Below, in pieces: positions 18,229 through 27,573 of a DNA stretch of 64,000 bases; within the stretch, counting starts at the first letter, position 1, and every line of letters starts with the position of its first letter. The DNA comes from Acinetobacter baylyi DSM 14961 = CIP 107474 (GTDB lineage: Bacteria > Pseudomonadota > Gammaproteobacteria > Pseudomonadales > Moraxellaceae). The stretch lies in contig NZ_KB849626.1 in the NCBI RefSeq assembly GCF_000368685.1, forward strand, positions 62,001-126,000. The letters run 5' to 3'. The notes under the pieces are model-generated. The model did no database searches and had not been told where the DNA came from. It worked only from the letters and a program-made list of their open reading frames with translations. A program made the position numbers and the translations under genes.

Positions 18229-18927
18229 TTAATTTGCTTCACGATTGGAAAATTTTTCGACTAGAGATAAAAACACAATTTCACAGGCCGATAACACATC
18301 TTCGATAGATTCTTTAAAACCACCCATGACCCAGCGGATGGCTATCTGTGTCACGTAACCATTCAGACCTGAAGCAACGAGCGAAAGCTCCTGTTCACTG
18401 TAACGAATGTGCGGCGAAGCCAGCATAACAAAGGCTTGAATCATACGATCAAATCGCATCATGGTTTCATGAATAGTCGCTTGATTGTGCAACTCCTGAA
18501 CCAGCATGGCATCAATATAAATAATACGTGCCAGGCGTGGATCATCTTTCAAGGTGTGCAATAACGCAGTTAAGCCTGCTTTGATCATTTTTTCTGGAGA
18601 GGGCGTGTGCTGCATCACGGCCTGCATGACATTATTTTGCAGAATCTCGATCTGTTTTAAAAAAATGGTCTGAAACAGATCTTCGCTTTTCTTAAATGAC
18701 TCATAAAAATAGCGCTCAGTCAGCTTGGCCTCATTACACACATCTTTGACGGTGACCGAAAAAAAACCCTGTGTGCCATAGGTTTCAATGCCCGCCTCAA
18801 TCAGTTTTTCACGACGTGCATACTTGCGTTCGCTCAGTGAGAGTCCTTTAAACTGGCGTTCATTGCTTTTCTTTTTCGATGTAGATCTGGTGGATTGAGC
18901 AGGTTCTGGTACGGTCATTGATGTCAT
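18229..18927 (-). CDS. TetR-family transcriptional regulator
   Basis: 232 residues: a basic Ser/Lys-rich N-terminal extension (about 1-30), a TetR helix-turn-helix (about 38-85) with FFSVTVKDVCNEAKLTERYF, and a variable ligand-binding C-terminal domain. An alternative start at MTVPEPAQ lies three codons in. It is divergent from an SDR gene with about 184 bp between starts and two palindromes there, so it probably represses itself and/or the SDR. The ligand is unknown. Confidence 0.85.
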   Translation of the reverse strand: MTSMTVPEPAQSTRSTSKKKSNERQFKGLSLSERKYARREKLIEAGIETYGTQGFFSVTVKDVCNEAKLTERYFYESFKKSEDLFQTIFLKQIEILQNNVMQAVMQHTPSPEKMIKAGLTALLHTLKDDPRLARIIYIDAMLVQELHNQATIHETMMRFDRMIQAFVMLASPHIRYSEQELSLVASGLNGYVTQIAIRWVMGGFKESIEDVLSACEIVFLSLVEKFSNREAN

Positions 18928-18971
18928 CGATCTCCGAGGTGCTTGGAGTAGTGTAACAAGTTTTTGAGTAA

Positions 18972-18988
18972 ATGACCGAATCAGTCAT
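18972..18988. promoter_or_regulatory. Candidate TetR operator
   Basis: ATGAC-N7-GTCAT inverted repeat about 45 bp upstream of the TetR start codon. Size and position suit a TetR operator. Confidence 0.45.
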
Positions 18989-19024
18989 CGGTTTCAATTG
19001 GTATATGCACGGATATACACTATA

Positions 19025-19044
19025 TTGACAATGAATATTGTCAA
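19025..19044. promoter_or_regulatory. Perfect palindrome before SDR gene
   Basis: TTGACAAT-GAAT-ATTGTCAA, 8-bp arms with a four-base spacer, about 70 bp before the SDR start. It probably overlaps the SDR promoter and is a second candidate operator for the divergent TetR regulator. Confidence 0.5.
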
Positions 19045-19111
19045 ATTTATATTATTGATGAGAGAACAGATAAATTTTCTGGTCAATACCTCAAACTCAA
19101 AGGAATCGAAC

Positions 19112-19948
19112 ATGAAGAATTTTAAAAATAAAGTTGCAGCGATTACAGGCGCTGGTTCAGGTATTGGTCAACAACTTGCTGTATTACTGGCAAAGGAGGG
19201 TTGCCACCTGTCATTAAGTGATGTCAATGAGCAGGGATTAGTCGCGACGGTTGAATTACTCAAACCCTATCAAATTCGTGTGACCACTAAAAAAGTCGAT
19301 GTATCTGATCGTCAGGCGATCAAGGTTTGGGCAGCCGAAACAGTACAAAATCATGGTTCGGTGAATATGATTTTTAATAATGCTGGTGTTGCGTTAGGCT
19401 CGACTGTAGAAGGTGAAAGCTACGAAGATCTTGAATGGGTGATGGGCATTAATTTTTGGGGTGTGGTGTATGGCACCAAAGAGTTTTTACCACTAATCAA
19501 ACAAAGTAAAGAAGGCCATATCATTAATATTTCCAGTCTTTTTGGTTTGACTGCGCAACCGACACAATCTGCTTATAATGCATCTAAGTTTGCGGTACGT
19601 GGATTTACAGAATCATTACGCCAAGAGCTTGATATGGAAAAAAGTGGTGTGAGCGCGCTTTGTGTACACCCAGGTGGAATTCGAACCAACATTGCCAATG
19701 CTGCAAAAATGAGTGACAGTCTCAAGACGTTGGGCATGCATCCAGACAAATCGATTCAGTCATTTAATAAATTATTACGTTGCCCACCAGAAGAAGCAGC
19801 ACGTCAGATTTTAGAGGCAGTACGTAAAGACAAGCGCCGTTTACTGATTGGTAATGATGCCAAAACACTAGATTTGATGCAGCGTATTTTCCCAACGGGC
19901 TATCAAAAAGTGACGGCCTTTGCGACCTCACTGAGCAAGAAGCTTTAA
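19112..19948 (+). CDS. Short-chain dehydrogenase/reductase
   Basis: 278-residue classical SDR starting MKNFKNKVAAITGAGSGIG (NAD(P)-binding glycine motif at about 11-18), with NNAGVALGS, the catalytic Ser in INISSLFG and YNASK (Tyr/Lys pair), and HPGGIRTNIA after the active site. The start at 19112 is chosen for AAGGA 8 nt upstream; the frame is open back to 18998 but that part is not SDR-like. The substrate is unknown. Control by the divergent TetR gene suggests a lipid or hydrophobic compound, which is an inference only. Confidence 0.9.
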   Translation: MKNFKNKVAAITGAGSGIGQQLAVLLAKEGCHLSLSDVNEQGLVATVELLKPYQIRVTTKKVDVSDRQAIKVWAAETVQNHGSVNMIFNNAGVALGSTVEGESYEDLEWVMGINFWGVVYGTKEFLPLIKQSKEGHIINISSLFGLTAQPTQSAYNASKFAVRGFTESLRQELDMEKSGVSALCVHPGGIRTNIANAAKMSDSLKTLGMHPDKSIQSFNKLLRCPPEEAARQILEAVRKDKRRLLIGNDAKTLDLMQRIFPTGYQKVTAFATSLSKKL

Positions 19949-19973
19949 ATTAATTATTTACCTAAAACGATCT

Positions 19974-20000
19974 AGACCCATCAATGATAGGTCTTTTTTA
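19974..20000. terminator. Terminator between SDR and MATE genes
   Basis: AGACC ... GGTCT stem, with an ATCAATGAT repeat in the loop and a T-run after it on the plus strand. It lies in the short convergent gap. Confidence 0.7.
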
Positions 20001-20004
20001 TCAT

Positions 20005-21372
20005 TTAGATCAGTGCTTTAATGGTCTTTTTCTTCCAGACAAATTGATAATAGGCCGCTTGCATGATGCACAAACATACAAAAGCAAGTGCATATCCGAT
20101 CCAGATACCTTTTAACCCCCATAGCGTGCTAAACCAATAGGCACAAGGTACTTCAATGAATAAAATGGCGGCAATATTAATTAGCATCGGGACGGTAACC
20201 GTTCCACTAGAACGCATAATTGAGGCAAAAATTGCGGCTGCACCAAAAAATAAAATTGACCAAAGCACAATAAACAATAATTCCTGACCAAGCTGTACCA
20301 CACTTTCATCGGTAATAAATAGCGCCATCAGATACTTGGAAAATAAATAGGCCAGAATAACCAATGTGCCTGTGATGATAATATTCATCCATAATGCTGT
20401 ACGAGTCACACGTGCCAATAAATCTGATTTGCCCATACCAATTGCTTGTGCACCAAAAATTGAGGCTGCAATTGCAATCGATAAAGCTGGAAACTGAATA
20501 TAATTCAGGACTTGATTGACAGCGCCATAAGCCGCAGTCGCATGGGCACCAAAACGGTTGACCAGACCTACAATGACCAGACCTGCAACAGAGGTGGTGA
20601 TCATCTGAACACCTGTTGGAATTCCCAATCTTAAAATCAAACGACTGATTTCACTGTGGTGACGAATATGTCGAAGTAGTGCCAGATCAGGCTTTAGTGG
20701 GTGATTTTTTTTATTCAGATACACTGCCAAAAAGGCGAGGACAGAAAGATAGCCAATAATGGTGGCAATGGCGGGTGCTACAATCCCGAGCTTCGGAAAG
20801 CCGAAGTAGCCTGCAATAAGTACAGGGGTAATGACTAAACCAATTAAACTGGTCATGCCCAGCGCGATGAGCGGGGTAATACTGTCTCCCACGCCACGCA
20901 GGATGGAGGTGTAAATAATATACACAAACAATAAGGGACTACCCGCCAGCATCCATTGCACGTAAGGCAATGACAAGTGCATCACACTTGCATCTGTACC
21001 TAATAGCGTGAGAATTTCCCGACTAAAAAAAACACCCAATGCGGCAATAATACAACCACCAATGATGGTCATGAAAAGCGTAGAGCCGACCACACAGCGG
21101 ACTTTCTCAATATTTTGTGCCCCCCATGCCTGACCAATCAGCACAGTAGAGCCTGCCGATAAGCCAATAATAAAAGCCATCATACAAAAGAGAATCGGGA
21201 AAAAAACAGCAACGGCTGCAATCGCATCCACCCCCATCATTTGTCCTACAAATACGGTGTTAATGGTACCAGAGAGGTTTTGCAGAATATTGGTCGCGAT
21301 TAAAGGGAGTAAAAAAATTAAAAAGGTTTTCCATAACTTTTGTTGTGTGATCAACGAGCGTTTTGGCGTCAT
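20005..21372 (-). CDS. MATE-family efflux transporter
   Basis: 455 residues with about twelve hydrophobic helices arranged as two halves. MATE-type segments near the first helices are NLSGTINTVFVGQMMG and AGSTVLIGQAWGAQN. It exports cationic drugs or metabolites by Na+ or H+ antiport; the substrate is unknown. The start is set at 21372 because AAGGAG precedes it; an upstream ATG at 21390 would add six residues without a better site. It lies convergent to the SDR gene. Confidence 0.9.
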   Translation of the reverse strand: MTPKRSLITQQKLWKTFLIFLLPLIATNILQNLSGTINTVFVGQMMGVDAIAAVAVFFPILFCMMAFIIGLSAGSTVLIGQAWGAQNIEKVRCVVGSTLFMTIIGGCIIAALGVFFSREILTLLGTDASVMHLSLPYVQWMLAGSPLLFVYIIYTSILRGVGDSITPLIALGMTSLIGLVITPVLIAGYFGFPKLGIVAPAIATIIGYLSVLAFLAVYLNKKNHPLKPDLALLRHIRHHSEISRLILRLGIPTGVQMITTSVAGLVIVGLVNRFGAHATAAYGAVNQVLNYIQFPALSIAIAASIFGAQAIGMGKSDLLARVTRTALWMNIIITGTLVILAYLFSKYLMALFITDESVVQLGQELLFIVLWSILFFGAAAIFASIMRSSGTVTVPMLINIAAILFIEVPCAYWFSTLWGLKGIWIGYALAFVCLCIMQAAYYQFVWKKKTIKALI

Positions 21373-21478
21373 TGGCTCTCCTTGGCGCACGAAGTAATCT
21401 GAAAGGCGATGTTTCAGAACATAGCATAGTCAGACTCTAGATTAAGTGTGATTTTTGCTATAGATGGGTGTGTCGGGA

Positions 21479-22633
21479 TTAACATTGACTCAGACGCTGG
21501 GTGGCATCTTTTAGGGTCTGCTCTGTTTTAGCAAAACAGAATCGAATCAAACGTAACTCAGGATCGGGCTGTTGATAAAACACCGACAACGGAATCGCAA
21601 CCACCCCATACTGTTCGGCTAAAAAATAGCACATTTCAAGATCGTTCAGATCTGGGCGTATCGCAGTGTAGTCTACCGTTTGGAAGTAAGTGCCGTGGGT
21701 CGGTTGAAACTTAAATCTCGATTGAGTTAGCCCTTGATTAAACAGATCGCGTTTGGCCTGATAGAAACTTCCAAGCTCCTGAATATGCTCTGGATGCTGC
21801 TGCATATACTGGCTAAGCGCAACTTGGGCAGGCGTATTACCACAGAAATTGGCGTATTGATAAATCTGTCGGAAGAGTTTCATGAGCATCGGGCTTGCAA
21901 CACAGTAACCCGTTTTCCATCCAGTGACATGAAACGTCTTACCAAATGAACCGACAACAAAGCTGCGTTCGCGCAACGTAGAAAAATGCAGCGCACTATA
22001 ATGATGATGTCCATCAAAAACCAGATGTTCATAGACCTCATCGGACAAAACAATCAGGTCATGCTTTTCTGCCAGTTCAATGAGGTGATGCCAATCATCC
22101 AGTGTCCATAAAGTACCAGTAGGATTATGTGGTGTATTCACAATAATCATGCGAGTACGGGCGTTGATATTGTCTTGAACCTGTTGCCAGTCTACCCGAA
22201 AATCAGGAGCCGTAAGTGCAAGATGCACAGGTATTCCACCCGCCACACGTACAGCCGGCGCATAGCTGTCATAACTTGGATCGAAAATAACAACTTCATC
22301 ACCCGTATGAATAACAGCCTGAATGGCAGCAAAGATCGCAATGGTCGCGCCTGGGGTAATGGTAATTTCATGAACTGGATCAAGCCGCACTTGGTCACGT
22401 TGTTCAAATTGTTGCACAACCTGCTCACGTAATGGTAACCAGCCATCTCCAGATACGTACTGATTAAAACCTGCACGAGTCGCATCACAAAGGGCTTCGA
22501 TCAAGGCATCAGGTGTCGCAAAATCTGGAAAACCCTGAGATAGATTAATTGCATTTAGACGCTGTGCCAATGCTGTCATGGTACTAAAAATGGTAACGCC
22601 CTGATTGGGAAGTTTAGATGAAAGCGGCTGCAT
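21479..22633 (-). CDS. ybdL: PLP-dependent aminotransferase (methionine aminotransferase, YbdL type)
   Basis: 384-residue class I/II aminotransferase. Visible are LSQGFPDFATP near the N-terminus, PGATIAIFAA, NTPHNPTG, LSDEVYEHLVF and the PLP-lysine region SFGKTFHVTGWKTGY. The sequence around GDGWLPLREQ and the FGKTFHVTGWK block resemble E. coli YbdL, which prefers methionine and aromatic amino acids. Subfamily assignment is by recollection; the fold family is certain. Confidence 0.85.
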   Translation of the reverse strand: MQPLSSKLPNQGVTIFSTMTALAQRLNAINLSQGFPDFATPDALIEALCDATRAGFNQYVSGDGWLPLREQVVQQFEQRDQVRLDPVHEITITPGATIAIFAAIQAVIHTGDEVVIFDPSYDSYAPAVRVAGGIPVHLALTAPDFRVDWQQVQDNINARTRMIIVNTPHNPTGTLWTLDDWHHLIELAEKHDLIVLSDEVYEHLVFDGHHHYSALHFSTLRERSFVVGSFGKTFHVTGWKTGYCVASPMLMKLFRQIYQYANFCGNTPAQVALSQYMQQHPEHIQELGSFYQAKRDLFNQGLTQSRFKFQPTHGTYFQTVDYTAIRPDLNDLEMCYFLAEQYGVVAIPLSVFYQQPDPELRLIRFCFAKTEQTLKDATQRLSQC

Positions 22634-22664
22634 AGAATCAGTTCAAATAAAAATCATGTTAGGG

Positions 22665-23972
22665 TTATAGCATATAATCGAAAAGTGCACGGATAATCCC
22701 TAGGATTAATCCAATAAATGCCCCTACCACCACACCATTGACGCGAATCATGTGTAAGTCGCCACCAACTTCATTTTCAATTTTTCCAATCATTTCACTC
22801 GAATCCCACTCATGAATTCGTGAACTGATGTAGCGAATAATTTTATCGCTGTATTGGTGACTAAAGGTGATAGCCAAACCAGTCATGCGCTCATTGAGTA
22901 CATGGCGCACAGCCATATTCTGTACCAGATTATGACCCACCTGCTGTATGGCAACACGTAAATTTTCTGCAATGCCTGAGTTTGATTTGAGCAAATCACG
23001 TTTAATAGCATCACATAAAATGACCACTGCACCGCTGATAAAATTTAAAACTTGTGGACTATCGAGTAGGGCATCTTTGCCTGTATTTAGACGTAAACTG
23101 GCTTCACTTTCTGAGTCTGAAAGTTTGAGCATCAGTTCTTGGGTATATTGCTCAATACCTTGACGCCATGGATGTTCAGGATCTGCCAGCATAGATTCGA
23201 CTTTCTCGATGAGGGAGTCAATAGTCCGTTGTTGTACATCAATCCCAATCCAGCTTGCACCTTTAGCCAGTTTCCATACGCCGAGTTCTTTAAACAACGT
23301 CGCAGTTAGCTCACGCGCCTGTTCGGGATGGGTTACAATCCATTCATGTGCCAAATCTAGGCCGCGTTGCAATACATCCTGATGAAAGTCATTTTCAAGC
23401 ACTGCTCTTAGCATTTCGCTGGCCAGCGTATTAATCTTGGTACTTTTTACCCATTGCACACTATTGTTTTGAATAAATTGTGCAATTTGCTCTTGTCCCA
23501 CAAACTCGAAAATTTTTGGAACAGTTTGCTGAATTAGTTCGACGACTTGCGTGTTATTTTTAGGGTTTTCCAGCCATTGTCCTATCGCCAGACTCAGATC
23601 GGTTTTATTCAGACTACGCTCGACCACTTGGGGCGATAAAAAATTTTCCTGTACGAAACGTCCCATAGACTCGGCAATACGTGCTTTGTTACGTGGAATG
23701 ATTTCGGTATGATCCAGTAAAAATTTTGGAATCGGAATTTTCCCAAAGGGATTGCGAAATAGGACAGTAATCGCATACCAGTCGGCCAGACCACCAACTA
23801 CACCTGCTTCTGCTGCCAGCATAAGAATATGAATCAGCCAGGCATAATCTGGAAAGAACTTGGCTGTGACCATCAGAATGATCCAGGCCACTACTGCACT
23901 GATCAATGCAATGGTGGCCAGACGTTTACTACGATGTAAATTAGGAGAGTGAACAGCCTGTTCTTTCTGCAT
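22665..23972 (-). CDS. DUF445-family membrane protein
   Basis: 435 residues. Two N-terminal transmembrane helices (about 17-35 and 45-65) contain EAGVVGGLADWYAITVLFRNPFGKIPIP, the DUF445 signature. A long helical soluble part follows, and a final hydrophobic segment (VNGVVVGAFIGLILGIIRAL, about 410-432) anchors the C-terminus. Function is unknown in the family. It is probably co-transcribed with the following lipoprotein gene, upstream by 17 bp. Confidence 0.85.
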   Translation of the reverse strand: MQKEQAVHSPNLHRSKRLATIALISAVVAWIILMVTAKFFPDYAWLIHILMLAAEAGVVGGLADWYAITVLFRNPFGKIPIPKFLLDHTEIIPRNKARIAESMGRFVQENFLSPQVVERSLNKTDLSLAIGQWLENPKNNTQVVELIQQTVPKIFEFVGQEQIAQFIQNNSVQWVKSTKINTLASEMLRAVLENDFHQDVLQRGLDLAHEWIVTHPEQARELTATLFKELGVWKLAKGASWIGIDVQQRTIDSLIEKVESMLADPEHPWRQGIEQYTQELMLKLSDSESEASLRLNTGKDALLDSPQVLNFISGAVVILCDAIKRDLLKSNSGIAENLRVAIQQVGHNLVQNMAVRHVLNERMTGLAITFSHQYSDKIIRYISSRIHEWDSSEMIGKIENEVGGDLHMIRVNGVVVGAFIGLILGIIRALFDYML

Positions 23973-23989
23973 ATAAAATCCTGTCCGTG

Positions 23990-24571
23990 TTAACTGGTAT
24001 TTTTGCTATTTGCTGCTTTATGGGCAGGCGGCTGGGGTATTAACACCTCGCCATTGGGCCCAAGACCATATTTATGCCCCAGTGAGCGTAAAATCAAGGT
24101 GGCATCAAATGCATCAGATGGTGCAGTTTGCTGGTTTTTAAAACAAGAAATAGTATACGACACTTCTACAGGATCGATATTGACCACTTGGGGGGTATCA
24201 TAGAATGGATCGGGCCAAAAGGCTGGATTACGACGATGATAACCATATGGATAATAAAAGTTTGGTGATGAATAGACCACCGCCTGACGTGGTGGTTTCT
24301 GACTTAAATTACTTGGGTCATTAAGCACTTTGAAATAACGAAAACCATTTTGAACCGTGGTTTGTGCCGCTTTAAGTAAGGTTATTTCTTCAGCAACGCC
24401 ATAACTCATATTAGGGGCTGCTTTGAAACTGATCCTGAAACTTTGGGCATTTAGGGGATAACTGGCAAACTGACCAAGCTGGTCAAAGGTTCGGGGTTTT
24501 TGCGGTAGGCTGGCACAGCCTGTAAATGCCAGTGTTGCAGCAATGAGAATAGTAGCTGAAAGAGATTTCAT
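23990..24571 (-). CDS. CC0125/CC1285-like lipoprotein
   Basis: 193 residues beginning with a lipoprotein signal and the lipobox LAFTGC (Cys19). The mature part has the pattern SFRISFKAAPNMSYGVAEEITLLKAAQTTVQNGFRYFKVL, an envelope lipoprotein pattern where a strand is followed by a long helix and 'Y-F-x-V'. A Tyr/Pro-rich middle (SSPNFYYPYGYHRRNPAF) and a Pro/Ala-rich tail follow. Function is unknown. Confidence 0.75.
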   Translation of the reverse strand: MKSLSATILIAATLAFTGCASLPQKPRTFDQLGQFASYPLNAQSFRISFKAAPNMSYGVAEEITLLKAAQTTVQNGFRYFKVLNDPSNLSQKPPRQAVVYSSPNFYYPYGYHRRNPAFWPDPFYDTPQVVNIDPVEVSYTISCFKNQQTAPSDAFDATLILRSLGHKYGLGPNGEVLIPQPPAHKAANSKNTS

Positions 24572-24613
24572 AGCAAACTCCTGAAGGAGCAGGGGTCGAA
24601 TAGTTGATTTCGA

Positions 24614-25153
24614 TTAGAAATGACTATTCGGCTGTGTTAAAAATTCAAGTTCTTCAGGCGTCGATTGACGACCTAAAATTGCATTACGGTGTGGATAACG
24701 TCCAAACTGATCAATAATAACTTTATGTTTTTTCTCAAAGCTTAAATTAATTTCATTTCCCAGTTTTTGAAACAATTTTAATGCAAACTCGTGAATTAGC
24801 TTTGATTCGCTGTGCATAAAAGGCATATAAAGAAAAGAGCGCTGTTCAGGACTTAACTGTGCATCGAGTTGTTGCGTGATTGCTTCTTGCGCCAACGCCA
24901 GGGCCATACTGTCTTGAGCAAAGGCCTGTGCCTGATCACGATACAAATTACGGGAGAATTGATCCAAAACAATAATTTCCGCTAAACGTCCTTCAACCGT
25001 TTGGCGCCATGACCATAGTTCAGCTTGTGTTGCCTGCTGATGAACAGTTGAAAACTGAGTACGAATCTCATCATCAAAAAGCGAGTCTTTGGCAAACCAA
25101 AAATTGGTATGATCAGGCGCAAACCAGAAATCAAGTACGTCTTGATAATTCAT
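24614..25153 (-). CDS. DUF924-family protein
   Basis: 179 residues, mainly helical, starting VLDFWF and containing LIVLDQFSRNLYRD-type sequence and RYPHRNAILGR near the end; these are the DUF924 signatures. No catalytic role is known to me for this family. It lies alone on the minus strand, divergent from gshA. Confidence 0.85.
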   Translation of the reverse strand: MNYQDVLDFWFAPDHTNFWFAKDSLFDDEIRTQFSTVHQQATQAELWSWRQTVEGRLAEIIVLDQFSRNLYRDQAQAFAQDSMALALAQEAITQQLDAQLSPEQRSFLYMPFMHSESKLIHEFALKLFQKLGNEINLSFEKKHKVIIDQFGRYPHRNAILGRQSTPEELEFLTQPNSHF

Positions 25154-25360
25154 GAAATTACAACTCTTTAGTATTTATTATTCAATAAAATCACAAAACT
25201 TGCGTGTCTTATACATCAACTTTGTGATAAAAAAGTGCCAAAATGAAAATATTCAATTTCATCAAAATCAGTTTTGGTGCTGCTATGTTAATCACAATTC
25301 AAGTTATACTAATAACATCATGATTTTATGTAGTAGTTCTATCATTTGCGAGCATCTTCC

Positions 25361-26938
25361 ATGAGTCAACCCAACCCGACCTCTCAATCTGTAGTGCAAA
25401 CTTGGGTGGATTCGTCACATTTACAAGGTATGCTGCGTGGCATCGAGCGTGAAAGCTTGCGTATGCAAGGCAATGGTTTTCTTTCACAGAAGCCTCATCC
25501 TGCGGGATTGGGTTCAGCGTTAACCCACTCGCGTATTACCACAGACTATTCAGAAGCCTTGATGGAGTTCATCACACCGCCTAAAGAAACGATTACTGAA
25601 GTTCTGGCGGAACTCACAGAGATTCATGCTGTGGTCCAGCGCCATCTCGATCAAGATGAGAAACTTTGGCCATTGTCAATGCCGTGTATGCTGGATGATG
25701 AGGAAGAGCAAATTCCTTTGGCATACTATGGCACATCTAATATCGGACGTTTTAAAACGCTCTATCGCCGTGGTTTGGGTGTCCGTTATGGACGCAGAAT
25801 GCAGACGATTTCAGGTGTACATTATAATCTTTCTTTTCCTGATGCCTTATTTGAATTATTACAACAACACGAGTCTGATGACACGCTTAAACAACTAAGC
25901 CTGCAAGATTATCGCAGTCATCGTTATTTTGGTCTGATTCGTAATTTTATTCGTCTAACGCCTTTGGTGATTTTTTTGGTCGGGGCGAGTCCATCGGTAT
26001 GTCGATGCTTCCTAACAGGACGTGAACATAATTTGCAGCCTCTGATCAAGGGAACCATGTACCTGCCTGATGCAACTGCTTTACGTATGGGGCGTTTGGG
26101 ATATCAGAACTCTGCCCAGAAAAAACTTGGCATTCATTACAATGATTTGCATGGTTACCTTGAAGGTTTACAAAATGCGGTTAAAACGTCTTACGCGCCA
26201 TTTAGCGACTTGGGTTTAAACGATGAACAAGGCCAACCGATTCAGATCAATGATCATATTTTACAAATTGAAAATGAATATTATAGTCTAGTCCGTCCAA
26301 AACAAGTGCCTCAGCCTGGAGAAACACCCTCAGACGCGCTTAAAAATCGGGGTGTAGGTTACGTTGAGTTACGTGCTGTCGATGTTAACCCCTATAGTCC
26401 GATTGGAATTGATGAAACTACGGCTGGTTTTTTAGAGGCCTTGGCCTTGTATTGCTTACTCACAGAAAGCCCAGCTTTAGAAACAGATGAGCAGGATCGG
26501 ATTGAGCGTAATCAGACTGAAGTCGTCAATCGCGGACGTGCTGTCGACGCCCAGATTGAAACAGCTCAGGGTTTTATCTCCGTTCAGGAATGGGCAAAAC
26601 AACATGTGTTGGCCATGCAGGAGTGTGCAAACTTACTGGATCAATATTACCAGACCACGCTCTATCAAGATGCACTGGATGAGATGCAGCAACGAATTGA
26701 TCAGAGTAAATCCGCGTTGTCTGCACAAGTAGTACAGGACACACTCAAACACGGCGGTACATGGAGTTTTGGTAGTGTACTGGCAGAGCAGCATGCGCAG
26801 ACTTATACGCAGTATCCTTTAAGTGCTGAAAAACTGGCTTATTTTAAGCAGCTTGCACAGCAGTCTTTACAACAACAGTATCAACTCGAACAAGAGTCTT
26901 CGGTGAGTTTTGAAGATTATCTTGCTCAATTTCGATAA
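25361..26938 (+). CDS. gshA: Glutamate--cysteine ligase
   Basis: ATP-dependent first step of glutathione synthesis. 525 residues. Recognised by GIERESLRMQGNGFLS near the N-terminus, HSRITTDYSEALMEFITPP, the ISGVHYNLSFPD block and YVELRAVDVNPYSPIGI, all from the gammaproteobacterial GshA family. The start MSQPNP at 25361 is used; the frame is open 15 bp further up. It is followed 16 bp later by dsbB. Glutathione synthetase gshB is in the same window at 53354, well separated. Confidence 0.96.
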   Translation: MSQPNPTSQSVVQTWVDSSHLQGMLRGIERESLRMQGNGFLSQKPHPAGLGSALTHSRITTDYSEALMEFITPPKETITEVLAELTEIHAVVQRHLDQDEKLWPLSMPCMLDDEEEQIPLAYYGTSNIGRFKTLYRRGLGVRYGRRMQTISGVHYNLSFPDALFELLQQHESDDTLKQLSLQDYRSHRYFGLIRNFIRLTPLVIFLVGASPSVCRCFLTGREHNLQPLIKGTMYLPDATALRMGRLGYQNSAQKKLGIHYNDLHGYLEGLQNAVKTSYAPFSDLGLNDEQGQPIQINDHILQIENEYYSLVRPKQVPQPGETPSDALKNRGVGYVELRAVDVNPYSPIGIDETTAGFLEALALYCLLTESPALETDEQDRIERNQTEVVNRGRAVDAQIETAQGFISVQEWAKQHVLAMQECANLLDQYYQTTLYQDALDEMQQRIDQSKSALSAQVVQDTLKHGGTWSFGSVLAEQHAQTYTQYPLSAEKLAYFKQLAQQSLQQQYQLEQESSVSFEDYLAQFR

Positions 26939-26954
26939 AGAATGAGGAATCACC

Positions 26955-27470
26955 ATGCAATGGAGTTATCGCTTCGTAAGTGGTTTATTGGTTCTGGCCA
27001 GTATTGTGGGTATGACCTTTGCGTTATATCTAGAACATTTTAAAGGTCTGGAGCCTTGTCCATTATGTATCTTCCAGCGTGTCGGACTGATGGCAATGGG
27101 CATTGTGGCACTGATCGCATTTTTACATAACCCTGTATCGAATGCGTTTAAACGCGTCTATGCGTTTTTGGCGACGCTGGGTATTTTATGGTCTGTTGGC
27201 GTAGCAATACGTCATGTCTGGTTGCAAACCTTACCACCAGATCAAGTACCGAGCTGTGGGCCTGGTTTAAATTATTTGCTGGATGCACTACCGCTTAAAA
27301 CGGTATTACAGCAAGTTTTGCAGGGTTCAGGAGAGTGTGCTGCAATCCATTGGACATTTTTGGGGCAGTCATTACCTGTATGGTCGTTGGCTTATTTTAG
27401 TCTGATTCTGTTGGTATGTGTGTGGCAGTTGTTAAGACGTTATCCAGTGATCGTGACCAAGAAAAAATAA
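26955..27470 (+). CDS. dsbB: Disulfide bond formation protein DsbB
   Basis: Inner-membrane quinone reductase that re-oxidises periplasmic DsbA. Four hydrophobic helices, the first cysteine pair CPLC at residues 35-38 with FQRVGL following, and the second periplasmic pair about 25 residues apart (SCGPGLN ... GSGEC). 171 residues, normal size. It is co-transcribed with gshA, with a strong terminator behind. Confidence 0.95.
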   Translation: MQWSYRFVSGLLVLASIVGMTFALYLEHFKGLEPCPLCIFQRVGLMAMGIVALIAFLHNPVSNAFKRVYAFLATLGILWSVGVAIRHVWLQTLPPDQVPSCGPGLNYLLDALPLKTVLQQVLQGSGECAAIHWTFLGQSLPVWSLAYFSLILLVCVWQLLRRYPVIVTKKK

Positions 27471-27483
27471 TGGATTGATCAAT

Positions 27484-27524
27484 AAAAAAATCCCGAATGA
27501 TGCTCAATCATTCGGGATTTTTTT
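27484..27524 (+). terminator. Terminator of gshA-dsbB
   Basis: AAAAAAATCCCGAATGA / TCATTCGGGATTTTTTT, a 17-bp stem with a seven-base loop. It is symmetric and so also usable from the minus strand. Confidence 0.92.
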
Positions 27525-27573
27525 AGTTTGAGAAAATTCGATTTTCATTATTCAATGAAAATTATTTTTCGTT

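Noticed and set aside
25152..25364. 70-codon plus-strand frame before gshA
   Set aside because: Composition typical of random AT-rich DNA, starts inside the DUF924 start region and runs into the gshA start; no ribosome site.
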